Shown here: positions 13,072-19,808 of the stretch, in pieces | Layout: each line of letters begins with the position of its first letter | Numbering within the stretch: the first letter of the stretch is position 1 | Source of the DNA: a virus | Length of the DNA stretch: 20,801 nucleotides | IMG/VR virus record: IMGVR_UViG_3300023093_000009 | Location: 1 to 20,801 of that record | Reading direction: 5' to 3' (one strand) | Translations under genes and position numbers: made by a program | Notes under the pieces: model-generated | What the model was told of the DNA's origin: nothing | Seen by the model: the letters and a program-made list of their open reading frames with translations, nothing else | Database searches by the model: none

Positions 13072-13378
13072 GCCGAATCTCGTTCTGATCTGTGGCCCGA
13101 TAATCGAATCTGCGGCGTGTCGCGTGGTCAATACCTAGATTCACGTTTCATTGCCGCGACTATCTCAACGTAACTTCGGTGTACTGCACCTAGACGAGGC
13201 CCTGCCAATCGGCGGGGCCTTTGTCGTTCCTGCCCCTCCGCACGCCGTCTCGTCGGGTGGCGTCGTGCGGAGTGAAGACGATGGCCGCGGGGGCCACGTC
13301 GACCGGTGTGCTCCCGGCCGAGGCGCTTGCTGTGGCGCGAACGGGAGGCCTTCGGGCCCACGACCAGAGGAGATCGAC
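13072..13378 (+). other. Intergenic region between early/middle and head modules
   Basis: This 307-base non-coding stretch holds the terminator at 13197-13225. A strong hairpin follows: CTCCGCAC at 13236-13243 pairs perfectly with GTGCGGAG at 13265-13272, extended by GCC/GGC. A small CTTCGG-loop hairpin (GGCC-TTCG-GGCC, 13347-13358) lies just upstream of the AGGAG of the next gene. I see no tRNA and no convincing -35/-10 pair. The late promoter or a leader RNA of the packaging operon would be expected here. An in-frame ATG at 13151 could extend the next gene, but it would translate through the terminator and is rejected. Confidence 0.5.
13197..13225 (+). terminator. Rho-independent terminator of the early/middle block
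   Basis: AGGCCCTGCC (13197-13206), loop AATC, GGCGGGGCCT (13211-13220) form a 10-bp stem with one G-T wobble, followed by TTGTCGTT. It sits 125 bases after the last gene of the block and before the head module, the expected place for a rightward stop. Confidence 0.8.
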
Positions 13379-13588
13379 ATGGCCGGCATCAACCTCGGGC
13401 CAGACTTCGAGCGCGACGTCGCCGAGCTGGCCGACATCGACCTCGACTCGATCGACCCGGGCACGCTCGACATTGCACTCCTGAACCCGGGCGGCGACAC
13501 AACAGTGCGCTTCAAGGTGCACACCAGCGTGTCGACGCCGGATCTCCAAGCACTCATCCAGCAGTACGCCGCTCCCGACCAGAGCTAG
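13379..13588 (+). CDS. Small acidic protein, 69 aa
   Basis: ATG 13379 follows AGAGGAGA (13366-13373) at good spacing. The 69 residues are acidic at the start (FERDVAELADIDLDSIDPGT) and then beta-like (LLNPGGDTTVRFKVH), ending in a short helix (LQALIQQY). It is the first gene of the packaging module, six bases ahead of the HNH gene. I do not recognise a family. Coding is supported by the ribosome site and tight spacing. Confidence 0.72.
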   Translation: MAGINLGPDFERDVAELADIDLDSIDPGTLDIALLNPGGDTTVRFKVHTSVSTPDLQALIQQYAAPDQS

Positions 13589-13594
13589 AAGCTC

Positions 13595-13882
13595 ATGGGC
13601 AACGGCATCCACACCGCCCGCTATCGGACCGACCGCGAGGCCAAGCGTGTCGAGTGGCAACGGCGCCGCCGCCCGTGCAACATCTGCGGGCAGCCGCTGA
13701 ACTACAGCCTGCCGAAAGATCACCCCGAGCACTTCCAGCTCGACCACATCAAGTCACGTGACAAGTTCCCCGATCTCGAGTTTGACCCTGCCAACTGGGC
13801 CCCCGCCCATGCCTCGTGCAACAAGCGCAAGAGCAACGGGGAGGCTGCCCCTGGCCTGGGCGAAACATCCGAAGACTTCTGA
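13595..13882 (+). CDS. HNH endonuclease
   Basis: A 95-residue protein with the zinc-stabilised HNH core: C28 and C31 (CNIC), the catalytic DHI at 50-52, N67 (FDPANWAPAH), then H72 and C75 in HASCNKRK. These supply the His-Asn-His nuclease elements and a zinc knot. Small HNH proteins beside the terminase are required for terminase-directed cos cleavage in HK97-type phages. The position directly upstream of the terminase genes fits that role. The ribosome site is weak (AGAAG) and the gene follows its neighbour by six bases, so it is probably coupled. Confidence 0.88.
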   Translation: MGNGIHTARYRTDREAKRVEWQRRRRPCNICGQPLNYSLPKDHPEHFQLDHIKSRDKFPDLEFDPANWAPAHASCNKRKSNGEAAPGLGETSEDF

Positions 13883-13938
13883 CACTGCCACGCAGCGCGC
13901 CATCAGCTCATCACCTAGCCACCGACCAAGGAGACATC

Positions 13939-14229
13939 ATGCTCAAGCCCACCACCAACCACCTGTTCGTCGTCGCCCGTGGTGACGAGATCGTCGGCGA
14001 GCCGTTCGCAGACCGTGAGACTGCCGAGCGTCAGCTGCGCCACGTCAACGAGACCAGCGTCGCGATCGGACTCGAGCCGAGCGCCGTGCTCGCCACCGTC
14101 GAGCAGCGCATCACCTACCGCAACTTCGAGCACATCATCGAAGACGCAGCAGAGCTGCCCGTCGACGGCGACGAGCCGGCCGACGACAGCAAAGACGCCG
14201 CGAGCAGCTCCTCGACTGCGAAGAGCTGA
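13939..14229 (+). CDS. Hypothetical protein with acidic Ser-rich tail, 96 aa
   Basis: ATG 13939 follows AAGGAGA (13928-13934), a strong ribosome site. The product begins with beta-like segments (TTNHLFVVARGDEIVGEPFA), a helix (DRETAERQLRHVNETS), another strand (VLATVEQRITYRNF), and ends in a disordered acidic and Ser-rich tail (DGDEPADDSKDAASSSSTAK). The fold resembles a small alpha/beta domain. It lies between the HNH and the terminase genes; role unknown. Confidence 0.75.
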   Translation: MLKPTTNHLFVVARGDEIVGEPFADRETAERQLRHVNETSVAIGLEPSAVLATVEQRITYRNFEHIIEDAAELPVDGDEPADDSKDAASSSSTAKS

Positions 14230-14386
14230 CAGCCGCGAACACCATCGACCAGGGGGCGCTGGGGCAGGGGTGATCAAATCTCTACGCGAATTTACAAGCG
14301 AGACTCCCCGGGCAGTGATCTATCTCCCCCCACGGTTGCCTCGCGTGCGCGCGCGAGGTGCGTGACGCCAGGAAGGCAGGGGACCG
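14230..14386 (+). other. Non-coding region upstream of terminase, candidate cos/packaging site
   Basis: These 157 bases carry no gene. They start with G-runs (GGGGGCGCTGGGGCAGGGG), then a locally AT-rich segment (GATCAAATCTCTACGCGAAT), C-runs (TCTCCCCCCACGG), and a perfect 7-bp hairpin CCTCGCG/CGCGAGG at 14339-14358. Position between HNH and TerS, with G- and C-rich tracts around an AT-rich core, fits a terminase recognition or cos region. The cut site cannot be located from sequence alone. Confidence 0.4.
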
Positions 14387-14929
14387 ATGGTCTCTGACGA
14401 AGAGAAGCGCGCTCAGGCTGCTACCCGGGCCCGCCGTTACAGGGAACGGAAGCGCGCGAACGCGAATGCAGCGGACACGCTTCCCGGCCTGACGCGTGAC
14501 GCGGTCGCCTCGAGCACCATCCCGCCGGCGGATGCGCCGAAGCCGCCCGCGTTCACGATGCTGAACTCGGTCAACGCGGCGATCGACGCGATGAAGTGGC
14601 TGCAGCCGTCCGACTTCGCCGCGGTCGACCTCGCGCGGATGACCGCGCTGCAGTACGACAACCTGCTCGCAGGAGATCCGAGCGCAACCGGACGGGCGGC
14701 ATCGCTCGGCCAGCTGCTCACCCGCGTCCTGCACGAGCTCGGCGGAACCCCGACGGTCCGCCTCGCCCATGAGCTGCGCTCGATGCGATTGCAACCACCC
14801 ACAGCAGACCCGAAGCCCGGTGACCCGAATGCCGACGACCTCGACGAAGAAGCAAGCGAACCCAGCCGGCGCAAGAGCGGGGCAACGGTCACGTCCATCA
14901 AACGCCCGCCGAAGCGGAAGCGGGCCTAA
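14387..14929 (+). CDS. terS: Terminase small subunit
   Basis: A 180-residue protein directly upstream of the large terminase. The N-terminus is basic and helical (EEKRAQAATRARRYRERKRA), the middle is a helical core (MLNSVNAAIDAMKWLQPSDF, AVDLARMTALQYDNL, SLGQLLTRVLHELGG), and the tail is acidic then strongly basic (PPKRKRA). This matches the general layout of actinophage small terminases: a DNA-contacting N-terminus, an oligomerisation core and a tail that meets TerL. The identification leans on position and layout, since small terminases diverge greatly. The ATG follows GGCAGGGGACC. The 3' end overlaps the likely TerL start by about 100 bases. Confidence 0.75.
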   Translation: MVSDEEKRAQAATRARRYRERKRANANAADTLPGLTRDAVASSTIPPADAPKPPAFTMLNSVNAAIDAMKWLQPSDFAAVDLARMTALQYDNLLAGDPSATGRAASLGQLLTRVLHELGGTPTVRLAHELRSMRLQPPTADPKPGDPNADDLDEEASEPSRRKSGATVTSIKRPPKRKRA

Positions 14930-16499
14930 ACGGTACGGATCCGAGCAGGCGCGCCTGTTCACCAAGCCGGCGCGAAAACTCACCAGGTCGACGACGCTCG
15001 GCTACCAGGCGATCGAGTTCTGGGAGTGGTGCCGATCCCGTCTGGAAGAGCTCGCCGAGCAGGATCCGGACCTTGCCGACCTGGTCGACCTCGTCCCGCC
15101 GCCCATGCCGTGGCAGAAGTGGTTCTTGATCCACGCGCTCGAGCTGCTGCCCGGGCCCGACCAGGTCTTCCGCTTCCGCACGGTGCTGCTCCTCGTCGCC
15201 CGCCAGAACGGGAAGACGTCGCTGATGGTGATGCTCATCCTGTGGCGACTATTCACCGACGGCGCCCCGATGATCATCGGCGCAGCACAGAACCTCGACG
15301 TCGCCGAAGAGACCTGGGACCGAGTCGTCGAGATCGCCGAGGCGATCCCCGAGCTCGAGTCCGAGATCGCCAAGATCGGCAACGTCAACGGCAAGAAGTT
15401 CATCCGCCTCGACGGCCGTGAGCGGTACCGCCCCCAGGCGGCCAACCGCCGCGGCGGCCGCGGGTGGTCCGGCGACATGATCCTCCTCGACGAACTGCGC
15501 GAGCACCAGACCTGGGATGCCTGGGCCGCGATCTCCAAGACCACCATCGCCCGCGACCGCGCTCAGGTCTACGGCGCCTCCAACGCCGGCGACGCAGCGT
15601 CGATCGTTCTGCGCCACCTGCGGAAGATGGCGATCGAGTCGATCGAGGGCCGCGCTCCCGATGCGTTCGATGACGACATCTCTGACGACGAGATCTCCGA
15701 GTTCCTCGCCGAGGGCACGATCGGGCTCTTCGAGTGGTCCGCGGCACCGGATCGCGGCCGGTGGAACAAGGACGGCTGGTACCAGGCCAACCCCGCACTC
15801 GGCTGGACGATCAAGGAATCCGCGATCGCCGCGGCCGCGGGAACCGACCCCGAGTCGATCTTCCGCACAGAGGTCCTCTGCCAGTTCGTCGACTCGTCCG
15901 GATCCGGACCGTTCCCCGACGGTCGATGGGAGGAGATGTCGGAGCCGAAGGTCGTGCGCAACCCTGACCTGCCCGCCGGCTACTGCATCGACGTGTCCCA
16001 CGACCGGAAGATGACCTACGTCAACCTGACGTTCTACGACAGCGACCCCGAGCCCCGGCTGCGCGGCGAGATCGTCGCGATGCGCGCCGGCACCGACTGG
16101 GTGATCCCGTGGCTCAAATCAGACGAGCGCAAGGTCAAGCCGCGGCTGCTCACCATGCAGACGAACGGCGCGCCGGTCTCGTCGCTCATCCCCGACTTCG
16201 AAGAGGCCGGCCTCGAAGTCGTCGAGTGGGCCGGCACCGATCTCGGCCGCGCCTCCGGCATGGCCTTCGACGAGCTCGTGCAAGGCACAGTCACGCACGG
16301 CGTGCAGCCCGTCCTCGACATCGCCGCCAACACAGCACGCGTGAAGCCCGCCGGCGACGGCTGGCTCATCGACCGGAAGAACTCGCCCGAAGACGCAGCC
16401 CCGCTCGTCGCCTGGGTCGGTGGCATCTGGCTGGTGCGCGTGCACGGAAACGACAACGCCGAGTCGGTGTACGAAACCCGAGGTCCTCTGACCTTCTGA
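14829..16499 (+). CDS. terL: Terminase large subunit
   Basis: Taken from ATG 14829, giving 556 residues; ATG 14769 in the same frame would add 20 residues but lies deeper in terS, and no later in-frame start precedes the conserved region. The ATPase half has the Walker A-type loop ARQNGKTS (124-131) and Walker B DMILLDE with D221-E222. The nuclease half begins at YCIDVSHDRKM with D388 as a likely metal ligand; later acids in FDELVQG and DRKNSPEDAA would complete the RNase H-like site. It drives DNA translocation into the prohead and cuts the concatemer. Family: terminase of HK97-like siphoviruses. The 101-base overlap with terS is unusually long. Confidence 0.9.
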   Translation: MPTTSTKKQANPAGARAGQRSRPSNARRSGSGPKRYGSEQARLFTKPARKLTRSTTLGYQAIEFWEWCRSRLEELAEQDPDLADLVDLVPPPMPWQKWFLIHALELLPGPDQVFRFRTVLLLVARQNGKTSLMVMLILWRLFTDGAPMIIGAAQNLDVAEETWDRVVEIAEAIPELESEIAKIGNVNGKKFIRLDGRERYRPQAANRRGGRGWSGDMILLDELREHQTWDAWAAISKTTIARDRAQVYGASNAGDAASIVLRHLRKMAIESIEGRAPDAFDDDISDDEISEFLAEGTIGLFEWSAAPDRGRWNKDGWYQANPALGWTIKESAIAAAAGTDPESIFRTEVLCQFVDSSGSGPFPDGRWEEMSEPKVVRNPDLPAGYCIDVSHDRKMTYVNLTFYDSDPEPRLRGEIVAMRAGTDWVIPWLKSDERKVKPRLLTMQTNGAPVSSLIPDFEEAGLEVVEWAGTDLGRASGMAFDELVQGTVTHGVQPVLDIAANTARVKPAGDGWLIDRKNSPEDAAPLVAWVGGIWLVRVHGNDNAESVYETRGPLTF

Positions 16500-16514
16500 A
16501 CCCGAGGAGATCCC

Positions 16515-16739
16515 ATGGCCCGAATCGACCGGCTGCTGCGCAAAGCCATCCGCAGCAGATTCCTGATCACCCTCGTCGACGAGGACGCCTTCGTAGGCGT
16601 CGTCGTCGACGCCGACCACGAGCACCTGGTGCTCGCCGACGCCGCACACATCGATGCCGAGGGCAAACCCGTCCCGGCCGAGACCCAGCTGTGGATACCC
16701 CGCAGCCAGGTCAAGTACATGCAGGAAATCAGACCCTAG
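16515..16739 (+). CDS. Small beta-rich protein between terminase and portal, 74 aa
   Basis: ATG 16515 follows GAGGAGAT at good spacing. After a basic start (RIDRLLRKAIRSR) the protein is a run of beta strands: FLITLVDEDAFVGVVVDADH, then EHLVLADAAHI, then ETQLWIPRSQVKYMQEI. This resembles an Sm-like small barrel. Proteins of this size and pattern are common between terL and portal in actinobacteriophages and have no established role. The stop TAG overlaps the ribosome site of the portal gene. Confidence 0.78.
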   Translation: MARIDRLLRKAIRSRFLITLVDEDAFVGVVVDADHEHLVLADAAHIDAEGKPVPAETQLWIPRSQVKYMQEIRP

Positions 16740-16749
16740 GGGGCGTGCA

Positions 16750-18777
16750 GTGCTGATGCTCTCAAACGGGGCCGTGGTCCCAACCAACACCACCCTCGCC
16801 GACCGCACGCCGATGTTCGCCGACGCGAACTACTACGGCAACTACGCGCTTCCGCTGCTCAACGAGTGGGCCGCTTACAGCGCGCTGTACAAGAACCAGG
16901 TCTGGGTCGGCGCGATCATCCGCAAGCTCGCCTTCGCCACCGCCCGGATGCCGTTCGACATCAAGATCGCCGGCAAGAACAACGACCAGTACGACGAGGC
17001 CGGCCCTCTCACGGCGCTGATGCGACGACCCAACGAGCGGATGAGCGGATTCGCGCTCTGGCAGTGGACGTCCTCCATGTGGGACATCTACGGCGAAGCA
17101 TTCTGGCTCAAACTGCGCGATCGCGCCGGTACCGTTCGCGAGCTGCACCCGCTGCACCCAGCGAACGTCGTCGTGCGCCGCATGCCGGACGGTCGCCTGG
17201 GATACATATACACGGCCGGCAACCGCGCCGCGATCGACACCCTGCCGGTGTTCGACGAGGACGACATCGTTCCGTTCGTGTCGTTCAACCCCGACACCCC
17301 CAACCGCGGCCTGTCGAACCTCGAGAGCCTGCGCATGACGCTGCTCAACGAGGACGCCTCTCGCCGGGCCACCGCATCGTTCTGGAAGCGCGGAGCTCGC
17401 CCCGGTTTCCTACTGCAGCACCCGAAGACGATGTCCGAAGGTGCCCAGGCCCGGTTCAAGGCGTCGTTCAACGCGACGTCGGCCGGCGCCGACAACGCCG
17501 GCGGAACCACCATCCTCGAAGAGGGCATGACCGCCGAGATCCTCCAGCTGAACCTGGAGGAGATGCAGTACATCGAATCGCGGAAGCTCAACCGCGAAGA
17601 GGTGTGCGGCGCGTACGACGTGCCGCCGCCGGCGCTGCACATCCTCGACAAGGCGACGTTCTCCAACATCACGGAGCAGCTGCGCTCGGTCTACCGCGAC
17701 ACCATGGCGCCGCGGTTCGAGTTCATGGAATCGGTCGTCGACCATCACCTGCTGCCGGACTTCTACGCCGTCGACGAAGCATTCAGCCGATTCAACATGG
17801 ACGAGGTCCTCCGCGGTGACTTCGAGACTCGGGCAACGGCCGCGGTCGCGCTGCGCAACGCCGGCCTCGCCAGCGGCAACGAGCTGCGTCCGATGTTCGG
17901 CTGGGCGCCATCCGACGACCCGGCGATGTCGGAGATCTTCGCCAACGCCGCGCTCGTCGAGCTCGGCAGCATCAGGGGAGCGCAGCCTGTCTCCACCGAC
18001 GGGGAGTTGATCCCTCAGCCGGTGAAAGCCGTCGCTCGTCCGGCGGTAAAGACGCCGGCGCTCACCGTGCGGTCGATCATGGGCCGTCTCTCCCGGGTGA
18101 AGGCCAGCAAGGCCGACACGAAGGTGAAACTGATCCAGGAGCACCAGAAGGAGCTCGACGCGTTCTTCGCCAAGCAGAAGGCGGCGGTGAAGGCGGCCAG
18201 CAGCACGAAGGCTGCCGGCTTACTCAACCCCGGCGACTGGGATGCGGAGCTCGCTGGGATACTCGGCACGCTCGCGGCCGCGACCTCCGAAGCGATCGGC
18301 GGCAAGACGGCGACGGATCTGGGCGGCAGCTACGACGCCGGCCGGATTGCACCGTGGCTCGAGCAGGACGCGCAGACGTCGGCGAAGAACATCAACGCCA
18401 CCACCGCCGTGCAGCTCAACGAGTGGCTCGAGCGGCAGAACGCCGAAGACGAGGACGAAGAGCTCGAAGCGGACACGGACGAGTTCTTCGACTCCAACGT
18501 CGCACAGCGATCGTCGGAGATCTCGCTCGGCCGGGTGGTGATGATCGCCGGACTCGCGGCGCTCGTCGCGGCGGAGCAATCCGGCGCGAGCTCAAAAACG
18601 TGGGTGGTCACATCGGCCAACCCGCGAGCATCCCACGCCGCGATGGACGGCGAAACCGTGTCGCTCGGAGAGAACTTCTCCAACGGCATGAACGGACCAG
18701 GCGACTTCAGCGGCGGCGCCGACGAAGTAGCCGGCTGCAGCTGCGAGCTGCAGTTCACACTCGAGGACGGCAACTGA
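16750..18777 (+). CDS. Portal protein fused to a C-terminal MuF-like domain
   Basis: GTG 16750 lies six bases after AGGGGG (16738-16743) and is preferred; ATG 16756 is the alternative, two codons later. About the first 430 residues are an HK97-type portal: NQVWVGAIIRKLAFATARMP, WQWTSSMWDIYGEAFW, then RKLNREEVCGAYDVPPPALH and FEFMESVVDHHLLPDFY, the wing and stem elements. A linker follows, then from about residue 560 a head-morphogenesis (MuF-like) region ending in KTWVVTSANPRASHAAMDGE and GDFSGGADEVAGCSC, the typical C-terminal MuF signature. The portal is the dodecameric DNA gate; MuF proteins attach to it inside the head. The 675-residue length fits a fusion of the two usually separate genes. 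Confidence 0.88.
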   Translation: MLMLSNGAVVPTNTTLADRTPMFADANYYGNYALPLLNEWAAYSALYKNQVWVGAIIRKLAFATARMPFDIKIAGKNNDQYDEAGPLTALMRRPNERMSGFALWQWTSSMWDIYGEAFWLKLRDRAGTVRELHPLHPANVVVRRMPDGRLGYIYTAGNRAAIDTLPVFDEDDIVPFVSFNPDTPNRGLSNLESLRMTLLNEDASRRATASFWKRGARPGFLLQHPKTMSEGAQARFKASFNATSAGADNAGGTTILEEGMTAEILQLNLEEMQYIESRKLNREEVCGAYDVPPPALHILDKATFSNITEQLRSVYRDTMAPRFEFMESVVDHHLLPDFYAVDEAFSRFNMDEVLRGDFETRATAAVALRNAGLASGNELRPMFGWAPSDDPAMSEIFANAALVELGSIRGAQPVSTDGELIPQPVKAVARPAVKTPALTVRSIMGRLSRVKASKADTKVKLIQEHQKELDAFFAKQKAAVKAASSTKAAGLLNPGDWDAELAGILGTLAAATSEAIGGKTATDLGGSYDAGRIAPWLEQDAQTSAKNINATTAVQLNEWLERQNAEDEDEELEADTDEFFDSNVAQRSSEISLGRVVMIAGLAALVAAEQSGASSKTWVVTSANPRASHAAMDGETVSLGENFSNGMNGPGDFSGGADEVAGCSCELQFTLEDGN

Positions 18778-19793
18778 TGCAGGTAGTCACCAAAGAAGCA
18801 ACGGTCGAGAACACCGGCACGGACGAGGACTTCCCGGGAACCTTCCGGGTCATCCTCTCCGCGCCCACGAAGGATCGCGACGGAGACACTCTCCTGACCG
18901 ACGAGTGGGAACTGCCGCTCCCCGAGCACATCACCTTCGACCAGGACCACGGGATGTCGGTGGGCACCACCATCGGCTCCGGTGTCCCGTCGATCGACGA
19001 GAAGGGCCAGCTGATCGTCGACGGCACCTACTCGTCGCTCGATCGCGCCCAGGAAGTGCGCACCCTCGTCAACGAGGGCCACATCCGCACGACCTCGGTC
19101 GCCTTCATGACGAAAGACTCCACCGAGAAGGGTGCGAAGACCACCAAGCGCGAGCTGCTCAACGGCGCGTTCGTCGCGATCCCGTCCAACCGGGAGGCGC
19201 TCGTGCTCTCGTCGAAGGCGGCGAAAGTGAAGGTCGGCGCTCGCAACAGCACGACGGACGCCGCCACGATCCAGAACATCCACGACAGCGCGGCCGAGCT
19301 CGGAGCTGACTGCTCTGCGACCAAAGCGCTCGTGCAGGTGCGCCGGACGACGACGAAGACCATCGCCGGCAGCCTCGAAGCGATCCAGGAGCGCATCCAG
19401 CACGCGCTGCGGGCTGAGTTCACGGGCGCCTGGCCGTGGCTTCGCGGCACTCTCCCGGAGGGCGAGGGTGGCACGGCCGTCTTCGACCTCTACGACGACT
19501 ACACCGGCGACCGGGGAACATTCCGGCAGTCGTTCACAGACGACGGGACCACGGTCACCCTCACGGGTGAGCGCAGTCCCGTGGACGTGATGGAACACAT
19601 CACGCCATCCGCTGACGAGGTTCAGCAGAGCACGCCCAGTGATGGCGCTGCAGACGAGTCCGCCGCCGGCACGGAAGTCCCCGCCGCCGACTCGAAAGCA
19701 ACCCCCTCCGATCAGGTCGCTGCCGCAGAGATCCAGATCAGATCCGCCCACATCCGGGCAATGCACGCCACCGCAACAAACCTCGATTCCTAG
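18777..19793 (+). CDS. HK97-family prohead protease with C-terminal extension
   Basis: ATG 18777 overlaps the portal stop by one base (TGATG); 338 residues. The first about 150 residues are a U35/S78-type prohead protease: FPGTFRVILSAPTKDRDGDT, H58 in FDQDHGMSVG, S107 in IRTTSVAFM, and an acidic residue near AIPSNREALV (E140). H58 to S107 are 49 apart, the same as His65 to Ser114 in HK97. The extension (about 160-270) contains NIHDSAAELGADCS and a beta-rich unit GTAVFDLYDDYTGDRGTF; this occurs in actinophage proteases, perhaps as a scaffold-like part. The final 60 residues are low-complexity acidic. The enzyme would cleave the capsid N-terminus during maturation. Confidence 0.9.
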   Translation: MQVVTKEATVENTGTDEDFPGTFRVILSAPTKDRDGDTLLTDEWELPLPEHITFDQDHGMSVGTTIGSGVPSIDEKGQLIVDGTYSSLDRAQEVRTLVNEGHIRTTSVAFMTKDSTEKGAKTTKRELLNGAFVAIPSNREALVLSSKAAKVKVGARNSTTDAATIQNIHDSAAELGADCSATKALVQVRRTTTKTIAGSLEAIQERIQHALRAEFTGAWPWLRGTLPEGEGGTAVFDLYDDYTGDRGTFRQSFTDDGTTVTLTGERSPVDVMEHITPSADEVQQSTPSDGAADESAAGTEVPAADSKATPSDQVAAAEIQIRSAHIRAMHATATNLDS

Positions 19794-19808
19794 AAAGGAA
19801 CCAGCGCT

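Noticed and set aside
13072-13196. Possible tRNA or leftward promoter (TTGACC on the minus strand)
   Set aside because: No T-arm GTTCGA-type sequence or acceptor pairing was found, and the TTGACC has no well-spaced -10 and no gene to serve.
13151-13378. N-terminal extension of the small acidic protein from ATG 13151
   Set aside because: It would translate through the terminator hairpin and low-quality sequence, whereas ATG 13379 has a strong ribosome site.
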